DNA of 20,285 nt from Bacillota bacterium (GTDB lineage: Bacteria; Bacillota; Clostridia; Christensenellales; SZUA-584). Under the pieces are notes generated by a model that saw nothing but the letters and a program-made list of their open reading frames with translations, made no database searches and was not told the origin of the DNA. Where the stretch lies: assembly GCA_023459495.1 (NCBI GenBank), contig JAEWTL010000126.1, positions 1 through 20,285 of the forward strand, in the 5' to 3' direction. The translations under genes were made by a program, and so were the position numbers. Below, piece after piece: positions 1 through 6,997 of this stretch (positions are counted from its first letter, which is position 1; each line of letters opens with the position of its first letter).

Positions 1-240
1 TTTTCTGGCGGCAACGCCGCCCCTTGGAGTTCTGTCAATAACTGTACGGAAGGGGGAACCCGCAGACGGTTAAAACTGGAATTACGCAGTCGGGGTTTTG
101 ATGGTTCTGATGAAGAAATAGCCATTCTCCTGCGGGGTAGTGGTTTGAGATTTGGTCAGGGCGCTCTGATTTACCGCAACGGACGGCTTAAAGAGACTCA
201 AAACGAGCCATTACAGGAGCTGTGGCCGGGGTGGTTATAG
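1..240 (+). CDS. A: Replication initiator gpA, C-terminal end (partial)
   Basis: An open frame enters from the left edge in frame 1 and ends at a TAG at 238-240, giving 79 residues with no start. The visible part includes a PWSSVNNCT segment, a basic stretch (TRRRLKLELRSRG) and a WPGWL end. The PW..VNNCT pattern is what I remember from the C-terminal tail of P2-type gpA proteins, the rolling-circle nickases that start replication at ori. The catalytic tyrosines of that family lie well upstream and cannot be checked. Position also fits: in 186-like genomes A lies just before the region that leads to cos and the left-arm head genes. The call rests on family memory and synteny; another early-region protein is possible. 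Confidence 0.55.
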   Translation, partial: FSGGNAAPWSSVNNCTEGGTRRRLKLELRSRGFDGSDEEIAILLRGSGLRFGQGALIYRNGRLKETQNEPLQELWPGWL

Positions 241-293
241 CGGTGTAAGTATGTGAAAGGCATTCATATGTCAGTAGATGACAGGAAATTAAA

Positions 294-337
294 TTTCACA
301 ATTCGTGCTTTAAGGTATACTGTATGTATATCCAGTT
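294..337 (+). promoter_or_regulatory. SOS promoter with LexA operator
   Basis: Bases 318-337 read TACTGTATGTATATCCAGTT, close to the LexA consensus TACTGTATATATATACAGTA and keeping the key CTG-N10-CAG pattern. The box overlaps a likely -10 element TATACT (316-321), with a possible -35 TTCACA (295-300) and a slightly short 15-bp spacer. An operator lying over the -10 is the usual arrangement for LexA-repressed promoters. Transcription would run rightward into the ORF that starts at 360. In phage 186 a LexA-controlled promoter drives tum, which starts prophage induction; a similar role here is inference. Confidence 0.75.
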
Positions 338-359
338 ATTTATTGCTTGTGGGGGCTAA

Positions 360-566
360 ATGGATCTTTTGGAGGCGTCGGCACAGCTGGAACGCATTGA
401 GTTATTGGCCAAAATTGCCCATGTTTACGAAAGTAACCAGAGAGAGAAAACAATCGCTTTGGCCTGGATTGGAGAGCTTGCGGGAGAGGTTCGCGAAATG
501 GTTAAAAAGGAAGGGCAAAGCCCCCAGAATGGGGGCATTTCAGGCGGCGGGGGTCGCTTTCAGTAG
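360..566 (+). CDS. Small LexA-controlled ORF, unknown function
   Basis: This ATG ORF encodes 68 residues and begins 22 nt after the LexA box, with a G-rich run (351-355) as a modest ribosome site. Residues 1-52 (MDLLEASAQLERIELLAKI onward) are rich in Leu, Ala, Glu and Lys and look alpha-helical; the last ~16 residues are Gly/Ser/Gln-rich because they are encoded by a terminator hairpin at 520-536 and the end of the convergent ogr gene. I do not recognise the family. Its place and SOS control match those of 186 tum, but I see no sequence resemblance to Tum or DinI. If real, it could be an SOS-induced antirepressor or lysogeny modulator; that is inference. The overlapping frame at 268-588 is a weaker candidate. 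Confidence 0.5.
   Translation: MDLLEASAQLERIELLAKIAHVYESNQREKTIALAWIGELAGEVREMVKKEGQSPQNGGISGGGGRFQ
520..536 (-). terminator. Hairpin terminator between small ORF and ogr
   Basis: GCCCCC-AGAAT-GGGGGC forms a perfect 6-bp GC stem with a 5-nt loop. On the minus strand it starts a few bases after the ogr stop (540-542) and is followed by TTTGCCCTT, a short U-rich run, so it probably ends the leftward terminase-portal-ogr operon. The plus-strand side is followed only by ATTTCAG; it may partly stop SOS transcription too. Confidence 0.6.
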
Positions 567-809
567 GTCTAATGCCATCTGGCGCTGATCGGGTGAAAGT
601 GCATTCAGTATTTTTTGCACCATCGCATCACCCGTTTTAGCGCTGGGGCTGAGAGTGTGGGAGAACGTCAGATTCATAACAAACGTGTGGCCACACTCAA
701 CATCTGAACAGGCGCAGTAAATATCCGCAATCTGCCGGTGCTTCCGGTTCGTTTTACGAATAACAGCCTTTGAGCCGCATTCCGGGCATTCGATTTTCAG
801 AACTCGCAT
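540..809 (-). CDS. ogr: Ogr/Delta-type zinc-finger activator of late transcription
   Basis: This 89-residue protein has Cys8, Cys11, Cys34 and Cys39, giving C-X2-C-X22-C-X4-C, exactly the zinc-binding spacing of P2 Ogr and P4 Delta. Those proteins bind upstream of phage late promoters and recruit RNA polymerase through its alpha subunit. The start at 809 (MRVLKIECPEC) is chosen because it has a GGAG site and puts the finger near the N-terminus as in the family; an in-frame ATG at 863 overlaps the portal stop as ATGA and would add 18 residues. It is the last gene of the leftward terminase-portal operon, so its product may raise its own transcription. P2 keeps ogr at the far end of the tail genes. 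The C-terminal third (ILNALSPDQRQMALDLL) looks helical. Confidence 0.85.
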   Translation of the reverse strand: MRVLKIECPECGSKAVIRKTNRKHRQIADIYCACSDVECGHTFVMNLTFSHTLSPSAKTGDAMVQKILNALSPDQRQMALDLLKATPAA

Positions 810-859
810 ATTCCATGCTCCAGCTGTTAAATGATGCCTGGATTTTAGCCTGTTTCGCC

Positions 860-1921
860 TCATGCCGCACCCTTATCCGTTGATTCTGTGTAACTTAAAT
901 CAAAGTTAAGGTGTAGCCTTTTCGGTATTTCGGGATCGCCGTTAACGGCCAGCATGAAACGGCGCTGGATGGGGGCTATTTCGCTTTTCTTGTAAATGCG
1001 TTCAGCCTTTTCAACATCCCCCAGTCCGGCAGTGTTCTGCGGGACAATACCGGCGAGGCCAGCAGGGAAACGGTGCGCGTTCAGAATGTCCTGGGCGCTG
1101 ATGTTTTTGATATTGGCAAATTCATCTTTTGCAGAAATATCCCCCATTTCGATGAACTTGATTGCATCCCCATCCCCGCCAGGTATGTTCACCAGAATAG
1201 TGGAGAAGTTACCGATACCTTTGCTGTCACGCAGCTGCTGTTCAATTTCTTCTTCCATTTCATCCGTCATACTGGGATCGCGGGTATAAAGAATACCGCC
1301 TGTGTGCGCACCGTTGTGGTAATAGCGGCGTCGGAAAATGACCGCTTCACTGTTAAGTAACGCGGAATGCACACCGCCGATGTAGTCCGGCAGTCCGTAG
1401 ATATGCTGTTGCGGGTCATACATTTTGATAAAGATAATATCTTCTTCTGGCCATACCTGCGGTTCCCCTTCCTGTAACACCACGTAGTCACCGGGTTTAT
1501 CCTGGGCGTTATCTCTGACTTTGCGGCGGCGAATATACAGACCGGGCAAGGGTTCAAGTGCGATCACGTCGCCCCAGCCGTTACGAATTTTGGCAATCGC
1601 AATATCCCCAAAGGTTATATAGTCAAACGCTGCCGCTTCCAGCTGGTCGTGAATAAGCCCGCCCCCCTGATAGTCTGAAACAATCATGTTTTTACGGGCG
1701 TGAATGATGCCGCCGTGCTGACCGTTAAGATTAATCAGTTGTGCGAGTGCCAGCCGGTCAATCGGCTGGGTGAAGTGATCGGCGGCATTGTCGTACCAGA
1801 TATCACGGTAATCTGTGCCGGTAGTCAGAACCGGTTCAGGTTTGCCGAATGTGATAATGCTCATCTTTTTTGATTTGTCGCCGCGCTGGTCGCGCTTAAC
1901 AAAGCGTTTCTTTTTACTCAT
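860..1921 (-). CDS. Q: Portal protein, gpQ family
   Basis: The 353-residue product matches the P2 gpQ portal family in length (P2 Q is about 344 aa) and in position, next to the large terminase on the leftward strand. It has a basic N-terminus (MSKKKRFVKRDQRGDK), an early segment HGGIIHARKNMIVSDYQGGG, and a central FIKMYDPQQHIYGLPDYIGG block typical of phage_portal family members. The portal forms the dodecameric ring at the special capsid vertex; DNA enters through it and the tail joins it. The start codon overlaps the terminase stop (ATGA), so translation is probably coupled. Confidence 0.92.
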   Translation of the reverse strand: MSKKKRFVKRDQRGDKSKKMSIITFGKPEPVLTTGTDYRDIWYDNAADHFTQPIDRLALAQLINLNGQHGGIIHARKNMIVSDYQGGGLIHDQLEAAAFDYITFGDIAIAKIRNGWGDVIALEPLPGLYIRRRKVRDNAQDKPGDYVVLQEGEPQVWPEEDIIFIKMYDPQQHIYGLPDYIGGVHSALLNSEAVIFRRRYYHNGAHTGGILYTRDPSMTDEMEEEIEQQLRDSKGIGNFSTILVNIPGGDGDAIKFIEMGDISAKDEFANIKNISAQDILNAHRFPAGLAGIVPQNTAGLGDVEKAERIYKKSEIAPIQRRFMLAVNGDPEIPKRLHLNFDLSYTESTDKGAA

Positions 1922-3693
1922 GCTGCCTCTTTCCTTACACCCCAGCGGGATTTAGGTTTGTTTTCATAGTTAAGGGGTTCGTTATGCAGACCGTGGGTAA
2001 TCGCCCAGAACGCCTCCGCGTGGCCGGTATCCTGGCTACGGTCAGCGACAAACGTCATAGCATTGCCGCTTTGTGTGGTGGTTCGGCGCACAGACATAAA
2101 GCTGGCCGCGATCTCTTTCAGGTTTTTATCCCACTCAATACGCTGGCTTTCCACCACGTCCACCGCTTTCAGTACCAGCTTATTTTTGGTGTTTAGGTCG
2201 TAACGAATAGGGACGGCCACGCGCATGGCAAAATGCTGAATGTTGTCAAAAACACCCTGGCCAATGCCGGTAACGTCCACCCCCAGATAAGTGAAGTTGT
2301 ATTTTTTGAACAACTGCTCGATCTGTTTTGCCTGATACCGGAAGTTCATGCCTTTCCAGTAAATCACCTTCAGAACGCGGAACTTCTCCACGGCGAGCAT
2401 CGGCGGGGCGATGATGACAAAACAGGACAAATCACCGCTGCGAGCCGGGTCAAAGCCGCCCCAAACTGGCCTGTCACCGAATGGCCGCGCTGCATCAGGG
2501 TTGTGATCCTGCCAGGTGTCGATTTCAACGCCGCAGGCTTCCAGGTCGGAAAAGCTGAAAACGGAATCTTTGCTGTCAACGAACACGCACATATAGAGCA
2601 TGTTAAAAGTGGCGTCGTTGTAGCGGTTGCGAAGTTTCTCGATGTTCGCCAGGTTGAAACCGCCCGCAATGGCATCTTCCATCGTAATGACGTAGCGCCA
2701 TTGCCCATCCGGGCAGAGTCGCCCGCCGTCACGCATTTCGTTAAAGGACGGAAACTTAATGGCCGCACGTTTTTTACTGCCCTGTTTCCACTCATCGCCC
2801 GTCCAGAACGGGTAAGCCTGGTGCGTTTTTGCCGATGGCGTTGAAAAATAGGTGGTACGCCACTTGTCATGTGTGGCCATTGCGCTGGCCACTTCGTTAA
2901 GTTTTGCAAAGTTTGGCACCCAGAAATATTCGTCACAGTACAGATGGCCACTGTATGACTGGGCGGTGTTTTTGTTGGTGGAGAGAAAACGCAATTCTGC
3001 GCCGTTGCTTAAGCGGATCGGGTTGCCGGTCAGCGTAATACCGAAATACTGCTCTGCAATATTCACGATGTAAGACCGGAACACTTCAGCCTGCGCCTTT
3101 GACGCGGACAGAAAGATTTGCGGATCGCCGGTCATCACCGCGTTTTCAAACGCTTCAAACGCAAAATACCAGGTCGCACCGATCTGGCGGCTTTTCAGGA
3201 TGTTCCTGACAAGCTGGCCAATGTTATTACGCAGGTGTTTCTGATATTCAAAAAGATGTTCCTCCGCCCATGCGTCAAAGTCCTCCTGCGTCAGCGAGGT
3301 AATATCGTTTTTCTTGTATTTCCGTTTGCTGCGCGGTTCGTCGTCATTGTTGTCCCGCGCAGCTGCTTGCCCGGAACTCTGACCGCTGGCCATTTTTTCT
3401 TTGTGTTTATTACTCTGCGCACGCAGTTTCGTGGCATGAGCAATGAGCATGTCCATTTCTTTCAGGTCGAGATCGGTTTTGTTATCGCGGCTGGCCAGCA
3501 GCTGGTAACGGCGTTCAATTGCTTCCTCTGTACTTTCAAAACTGAGCAAATCCGCCCAGCTGTATTTCTCCGCCCAGTAGTAAACGATCCGCGCATTCGG
3601 CAGATTTAATTCAGATGCGATTTCCTTTGGCGTATAGCGGCGCAGATAAAGTGCGCGAACAACGCCTTTTAATTCTTCAGAGTATTTAGCCAT
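1918..3693 (-). CDS. P: Terminase large subunit (ATPase/nuclease), gpP family
   Basis: The 591-residue product is the DNA packaging motor, nearly the length of P2 gpP (590 aa). Visible parts, in order: an N-terminal helix-turn-helix (about residues 20-42, TPKEIASELNLP); an ATPase core with a Walker-A-like SRQIGATW at 168-175 and Walker B LYCDEYFW at 251-258 with D254/E255; and an RNase H-like nuclease with acidic residues in GFDPARSGD (D415), GVDVTG (D473) and a late HAE motif near 558-560. A hydrophilic basic linker (about 100-130) separates the DNA-binding head from the motor. It cuts at cos with gpM and pumps DNA through the portal. No Shine-Dalgarno is visible upstream and a likely -10 lies close to the ATG, so the message may be nearly leaderless. 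Confidence 0.95.
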   Translation of the reverse strand: MAKYSEELKGVVRALYLRRYTPKEIASELNLPNARIVYYWAEKYSWADLLSFESTEEAIERRYQLLASRDNKTDLDLKEMDMLIAHATKLRAQSNKHKEKMASGQSSGQAAARDNNDDEPRSKRKYKKNDITSLTQEDFDAWAEEHLFEYQKHLRNNIGQLVRNILKSRQIGATWYFAFEAFENAVMTGDPQIFLSASKAQAEVFRSYIVNIAEQYFGITLTGNPIRLSNGAELRFLSTNKNTAQSYSGHLYCDEYFWVPNFAKLNEVASAMATHDKWRTTYFSTPSAKTHQAYPFWTGDEWKQGSKKRAAIKFPSFNEMRDGGRLCPDGQWRYVITMEDAIAGGFNLANIEKLRNRYNDATFNMLYMCVFVDSKDSVFSFSDLEACGVEIDTWQDHNPDAARPFGDRPVWGGFDPARSGDLSCFVIIAPPMLAVEKFRVLKVIYWKGMNFRYQAKQIEQLFKKYNFTYLGVDVTGIGQGVFDNIQHFAMRVAVPIRYDLNTKNKLVLKAVDVVESQRIEWDKNLKEIAASFMSVRRTTTQSGNAMTFVADRSQDTGHAEAFWAITHGLHNEPLNYENKPKSRWGVRKEAA

Positions 3694-3854
3694 GCGGATA
3701 ATTATGCCGTGGCTGTGATGAAAAAACGGTGGTGTTAATTCGTGTCTGTTCGGTAAAGCGTTATAACCGAACTGTTCAGAATAAAGCGTAATGCAGTGGC
3801 TGTTTTATTTGGCAATAATTGAATTGCAGCGTCAGGGAGTGGAACAGGGGGGAT
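3694..3854. promoter_or_regulatory. Divergent late promoter region between P and O
   Basis: This 161-bp gap separates the leftward P-Q-ogr operon from the rightward O operon, as P2's PP and PO promoters do. At its centre a perfect 7-bp inverted repeat, GTTCGGT (3748-3754) and ACCGAAC (3766-3772), is separated by 11 bp. A -10-like CATAAT on the minus strand (3706-3701) and AATAAT on the plus strand (3814-3819) lie at equal distances, about 56 bp, from the centre of the repeat (3760). The classical Ogr motif TGT-N12-ACA is not present, so the repeat is a candidate site for this phage's own Ogr variant. Promoter assignment is inference. Confidence 0.6.
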
Positions 3855-4658
3855 ATGACACATTTAAAAACTGACTGGCTGTGTGTTGCTACTGAAGGGG
3901 ATACTGTTGACGGCAGAGTAATTGAACGGCAGTGGATTATAGATATGGGGGAAACCTATGATTATAACCATTACGTTGCATTAATCTGGCCAGAGCATGA
4001 GGACGATTGCGGTAATTTTGGCGAAGTTCTGGAAGCCACCTGGAAAGATGGTGACGATGGACTAGCGCGTTTATATGTCAGCCTTTGCCCGAATATGCGG
4101 CTGATTTTCGCCAACCATGAAGATCAGCTTTTGTTCTTCTCCATTGAGCCGGATGAAAACTGGCGTGGTAGCGGACGTACTTACCTGAAAGGGCTGGCGG
4201 TAACAGATACGCCTGCCAGCGTTGGCACCACACGGCTGCGCTTTAGTAGTCGGCGCAATAAATTAACAAAGCAGGGATATTACAGCTGTGTAATTTCCCG
4301 TGATGGAAAAATTAAACAGGAAGCAAGAATGAAGAACTGGCAGAAACTGTTTGGTATTAAGCCAAAGTTTGAAGATGAAACGCCGCAGGATAATCCTGCC
4401 CCGGATGAAGATAAATTACAGGCGCTTGCCAATGTGGTGAACGATCTGGAAGCGCGTGTGGCGAAAATTGAAACTCAACTGAATGACGTTCAGGGTGATG
4501 TTGATACTATCGCTGAAGTGGTCGATACGCAGGAATTTGCGGCAATTCGCGATAATGCAAAAGAAATCGTAACCCGTTTTAACGATCTGGGTAATAAAAA
4601 CACCCGCACACCGGGGCGTACTATTAAAGATAAAGCCGGGAAATTTAATTTCCTGTAA
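3855..4658 (+). CDS. O: Capsid scaffolding protein and maturation protease, gpO family
   Basis: With the ATG at 3855 (after GGGGGGA) the product has 267 residues and the P2 gpO serine protease pattern: Asp19 (DTVDGRV), His48 (WPEHED) and Ser96 (FFSIEP). P2 gpO uses Asp19, His48 and a Ser near 107, which supports this start over an in-frame upstream one at 3819. The N-terminal half cleaves gpN, gpQ and itself during prohead maturation; the C-terminal half (about 150-267) is charged and helical (LANVVNDLEARVAKIETQL), the expected scaffold region. It is the first gene of the rightward late operon. Confidence 0.93.
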   Translation: MTHLKTDWLCVATEGDTVDGRVIERQWIIDMGETYDYNHYVALIWPEHEDDCGNFGEVLEATWKDGDDGLARLYVSLCPNMRLIFANHEDQLLFFSIEPDENWRGSGRTYLKGLAVTDTPASVGTTRLRFSSRRNKLTKQGYYSCVISRDGKIKQEARMKNWQKLFGIKPKFEDETPQDNPAPDEDKLQALANVVNDLEARVAKIETQLNDVQGDVDTIAEVVDTQEFAAIRDNAKEIVTRFNDLGNKNTRTPGRTIKDKAGKFNFL

Positions 4659-4720
4659 TTCGCTTTATTGCTGATTAGTCCAGAACATATTTTTAAATCG
4701 CTTAGTTGCGAGGGAGTTTT

Positions 4721-5743
4721 ATGCACCTTAATAATCGTGCGCGGGATTTACTGGATAAATATTCGGCGGGGATGGCGCAGCAGTTTGGTGCGCGTGATAC
4801 CAGTCGATATTTTTCCCTGAATGACCCGCAGGAAAATGCGCTGCGTCTTGCGTTGCTGGAGTCCGTCGAGTTCCTGAACATGATCACCTGTCTGGATGTT
4901 GACCAGTTGAGTGGCCAGGTGATCTCTGTCGGTTCTTCCGTGCTGCATACCGGCCGAAGCGAAAATGGCCGTTTTATTCGTCAGGTAGGCGTTGACGGTA
5001 ATGACTATTCACTGGTTGAAACAGACAGCTGCGCTGCACTGCGCTGGGATCTGCTTTCTGTCTGGGCAAACGCCGGTAAGGACGAAAACGAGTTTTACAA
5101 CCTGGTACAGGCATTCACCACGCAGGTTTTTGCGCTGGACATGTTGCGCATTGGTTTCAATGGTAAAAGTCGGGCTAAAACCACTGATCCGGTGGCAAAC
5201 CCGAACGGTGAAGATGTGAACATCGGCTGGCATGAGCGTATGAAAACGCTGCTGGGCGGCAATCAGATTATGACCGATCCCGTGGTGCTCGATGAGGCCG
5301 GGGATTACAAGTCACTGGATGCAATGGCGTCCGATCTGATTAACGCCAAAATCCCGGCGCAGTTCCGCAATGACCCGCGTCTGGTTGTCCTTGTCGGTGC
5401 CGATCTGGTCGCTGCTGAACAGTACCGACTGTATCAGGCAGCTGACCGTCCGACTGAAAAAATTGCTGCGCAGATGCTGGGGAGCACCATTGCTGGCCGT
5501 CAGGCCATTATCCCGCCGTTTATGCCGGGTAAACGCATGGTGGTTACGCCGCTTTCTAACCTGCACATCTACACCCAGCGCAATACCCGTATGCGAAAGG
5601 CGGAGTTTGTTGAAGATCGTAAGCAGTTCGAAAACAAATACCTGCGGAATGAAGGTTACGCGGTGGAAGTGCCGGAGCTGTATGCGGCCATTGATGAGTC
5701 CGCAGTGACGATCGGCAAAGTCTCCGAACCGGTGGAGGGCTGA
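4721..5743 (+). CDS. N: Major capsid protein, gpN family
   Basis: The 340-residue product starts at the ATG after AGGGAG (4711-4716). It shares with P2 gpN (357 aa) the central GFNG...T.DPVANP....DVNIGW segment and the later DPRLVVLVGADLVAA and N-terminal LNNRARDLLDKYSA regions. gpN is the HK97-fold shell protein; in P2 its N-terminus is trimmed by gpO during maturation. It follows gpO by 62 bp, and gpM starts 3 bp after its stop. Confidence 0.95.
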   Translation: MHLNNRARDLLDKYSAGMAQQFGARDTSRYFSLNDPQENALRLALLESVEFLNMITCLDVDQLSGQVISVGSSVLHTGRSENGRFIRQVGVDGNDYSLVETDSCAALRWDLLSVWANAGKDENEFYNLVQAFTTQVFALDMLRIGFNGKSRAKTTDPVANPNGEDVNIGWHERMKTLLGGNQIMTDPVVLDEAGDYKSLDAMASDLINAKIPAQFRNDPRLVVLVGADLVAAEQYRLYQAADRPTEKIAAQMLGSTIAGRQAIIPPFMPGKRMVVTPLSNLHIYTQRNTRMRKAEFVEDRKQFENKYLRNEGYAVEVPELYAAIDESAVTIGKVSEPVEG

Positions 5744-5746
5744 TAA

Positions 5747-6448
5747 ATGGCACTTTCCCCCGCGCAGCGTCACAGCCAGCGCATTGCGATGGAACAAAAG
5801 CTGAAACGCAGCCAGGCACTGGAAACCACGGAAAGTATGCACCTGCTGATCAGGGCGCTGGAAACGGATGTGGAACACGTTCGAAGTCTGCCTACCATCG
5901 CCGATCGCGTCGAGTATAAACGCGATGTGCTGTTGCCGCGCTGGGTTCCCACTGTGGAAGCCTATCTGGAGAGTGGCCAGGTGTATGCCAACCCGGTTTT
6001 CGCCTGGTGTGTTATCTGGCTGTTTGACGTGGGCGATCTGGATAAGGCGCTGGACTGGGCTGACATTGCAATCAGTCAGCAGCAGGCAACCCCGGATCGG
6101 TTGCGCAGCAATTTCCCCACGTTTGTGGCGGATACGATGCTGGCATGGGCGCAGGAAACCGCAGGGCGCGGGGAAAGTGTTGAGCCTTATTTCACCCGCA
6201 CGTTTGAGCGGGTAGCAAACACCTGGCGACTGCATGAGCAGGTGACAGCCAAATGGTTCAAGTTTGCCGGTCAGAAGTTGCTACGCAATGGCGATGGCCA
6301 GAAAACTGCGGCGGGCGTGGATGATATTGAAACGCTGGAAAAGGCCGATCAGCTGCTGGCTGTTGCAGAAAAACACTACTCAAAAATTGGCGTCAGAACG
6401 GCGCGGCAGACAATTGCCGCCCGTATCAGAAAACTGACACAAGGGTAA
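5747..6448 (+). CDS. M: Terminase small subunit, gpM family
   Basis: The 233-residue product fits P2 gpM (247 aa) in length and order (O-N-M-L). It begins MALSPAQRHSQRIAMEQKL, as gpM proteins do, and is helical and charged throughout. gpM recognises cos and works with gpP to cut concatemeric or circular DNA and start packaging. The start has a GGAGG site inside the end of N. The last ~40 residues (EKADQLLAVAEKHYSKIGV) form a likely helical region for binding gpP. Confidence 0.93.
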   Translation: MALSPAQRHSQRIAMEQKLKRSQALETTESMHLLIRALETDVEHVRSLPTIADRVEYKRDVLLPRWVPTVEAYLESGQVYANPVFAWCVIWLFDVGDLDKALDWADIAISQQQATPDRLRSNFPTFVADTMLAWAQETAGRGESVEPYFTRTFERVANTWRLHEQVTAKWFKFAGQKLLRNGDGQKTAAGVDDIETLEKADQLLAVAEKHYSKIGVRTARQTIAARIRKLTQG

Positions 6449-6463
6449 AGACTACCGCAAGCC

Positions 6464-6535
6464 AGGCGGACGCGGTGGAGGGCAGAACACCTTGTGTGTA
6501 ACTGCGCCGTGGAAACCGGCCAGTCCGCCTTTTTC
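6464..6535 (+). other. Structured RNA element between M and L
   Basis: A perfect 8-bp inverted repeat, AGGCGGAC (6464-6471) and GTCCGCCT (6523-6530), encloses 51 nt that can fold again (GCAG 6482-6485 with CTGC 6502-6505, and ACAC 6487-6490 with GTGT 6494-6497 around a CTT loop). A run of U follows the outer stem (6530-6534) and the L ribosome site comes right after. It may be a weak terminator, an attenuator or an RNA processing site in the head operon. It is the only stretch near 100 bp without a gene inside the rightward operon. Confidence 0.4.
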
Positions 6536-6544
6536 GGGGGATTT

Positions 6545-6997
6545 ATGTTTAGCGGAAAGCCGCTGGATTATCAGGATGAACCGCTGACGAATAACGGATT
6601 CTGGCCAGACCTGAATCTGAAGGATTTTCAGGCGCAGCGGTCACTACCGCCAGATATTGACGCTGACACCATCAGCCAGGCGCTACTTGCGGCAGTGGCG
6701 GAGGTGAATGCGGAGCTGGAAAACGTGGAGACCAGCTGGAAAGCGAAAGGCCACACGCTGGCGGCAGAGGTACCAGGCGTAAAAATGGGCGGACTGAACA
6801 GCCTGTGCGCCCAGTATATGAAGGCCGTTTTTGCCAGGGCAAAAGCGGATCTGCTGGGGGAGTTTGCCACGATCGGGCGGCGTGATACCCATCCGGGACA
6901 GGAAAGCATGGAAACCCGTGCCGGGTTACTGGCTGAAGCGTCAGTGGTTATCCGCCGTATGAAAGGGCTGAAACGGGCAACGGTGAAAAAAGTATGA
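6545..6997 (+). CDS. L: Head completion/stabilisation protein, gpL family
   Basis: The 150-residue product follows M as in P2 and matches gpL (169 aa) in pattern: an N-terminal NNGFWPDLNLKDF (P2 has a similar N.F.FPD.D element), then a long helix DADTISQALLAAVAEVNAEL and a C-terminal helical region with RRDTHPGQESMETRAGLL. gpL-family proteins form part of the head-to-tail connector and stabilise filled heads. The ATG at 6545, after a G-rich site, is preferred to a GTG at 6494 that lies inside the RNA stem. Its stop overlaps the R start (ATGA). Confidence 0.9.
   Translation: MFSGKPLDYQDEPLTNNGFWPDLNLKDFQAQRSLPPDIDADTISQALLAAVAEVNAELENVETSWKAKGHTLAAEVPGVKMGGLNSLCAQYMKAVFARAKADLLGEFATIGRRDTHPGQESMETRAGLLAEASVVIRRMKGLKRATVKKV

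Noticed and set aside
7..21. GGCGGC-AAC-GCCGCC hairpin at the left edge
   Set aside because: It lies in the coding part of the A-like gene, encodes GGNAA and has no U-run, so terminator or origin status is not supported.
241..560. A cos site, expected between A and Q in P2-like phages
   Set aside because: I compared the P2 and 186 cos pattern (GGCG.GGCGGGGAAAGCA) with this stretch and found only vague GC-rich likeness (for example near 543-557, which is inside ogr). I do not call it; terminase assays or end sequencing would be needed.
268..588. Overlapping ORF starting MSVDDRKLNFTIRALRYTV, with AAAGG upstream
   Set aside because: It would be translated across the LexA box and its promoter, its later part is Arg/Trp/Ser-rich as in a shadow frame, and it runs over the terminator and the end of ogr. 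The 360-566 frame sits correctly behind the promoter.
2233..2844. Plus-strand ORF of 203 codons
   Set aside because: Antisense to the nuclease half of terminase P, whose motifs are clear on the other strand.
3694..3854. Classical Ogr site TGT-N12-ACA
   Set aside because: I tested each TGT in the gap; none has ACA 12 bases later.
5312..6235. Long minus-strand ORF of 307 codons
   Set aside because: It lies opposite the end of capsid N and most of terminase M, both firmly identified. It is rich in His/Arg/Gln with no domain that I recognise and has the look of an antisense shadow.
6494..6547. Upstream GTG start for L (adds 17 residues)
   Set aside because: The GTG lies inside the RNA stem, the added residues (MCNCAVETGQSAFFGG) look non-native, and the ATG at 6545 has a better ribosome site.
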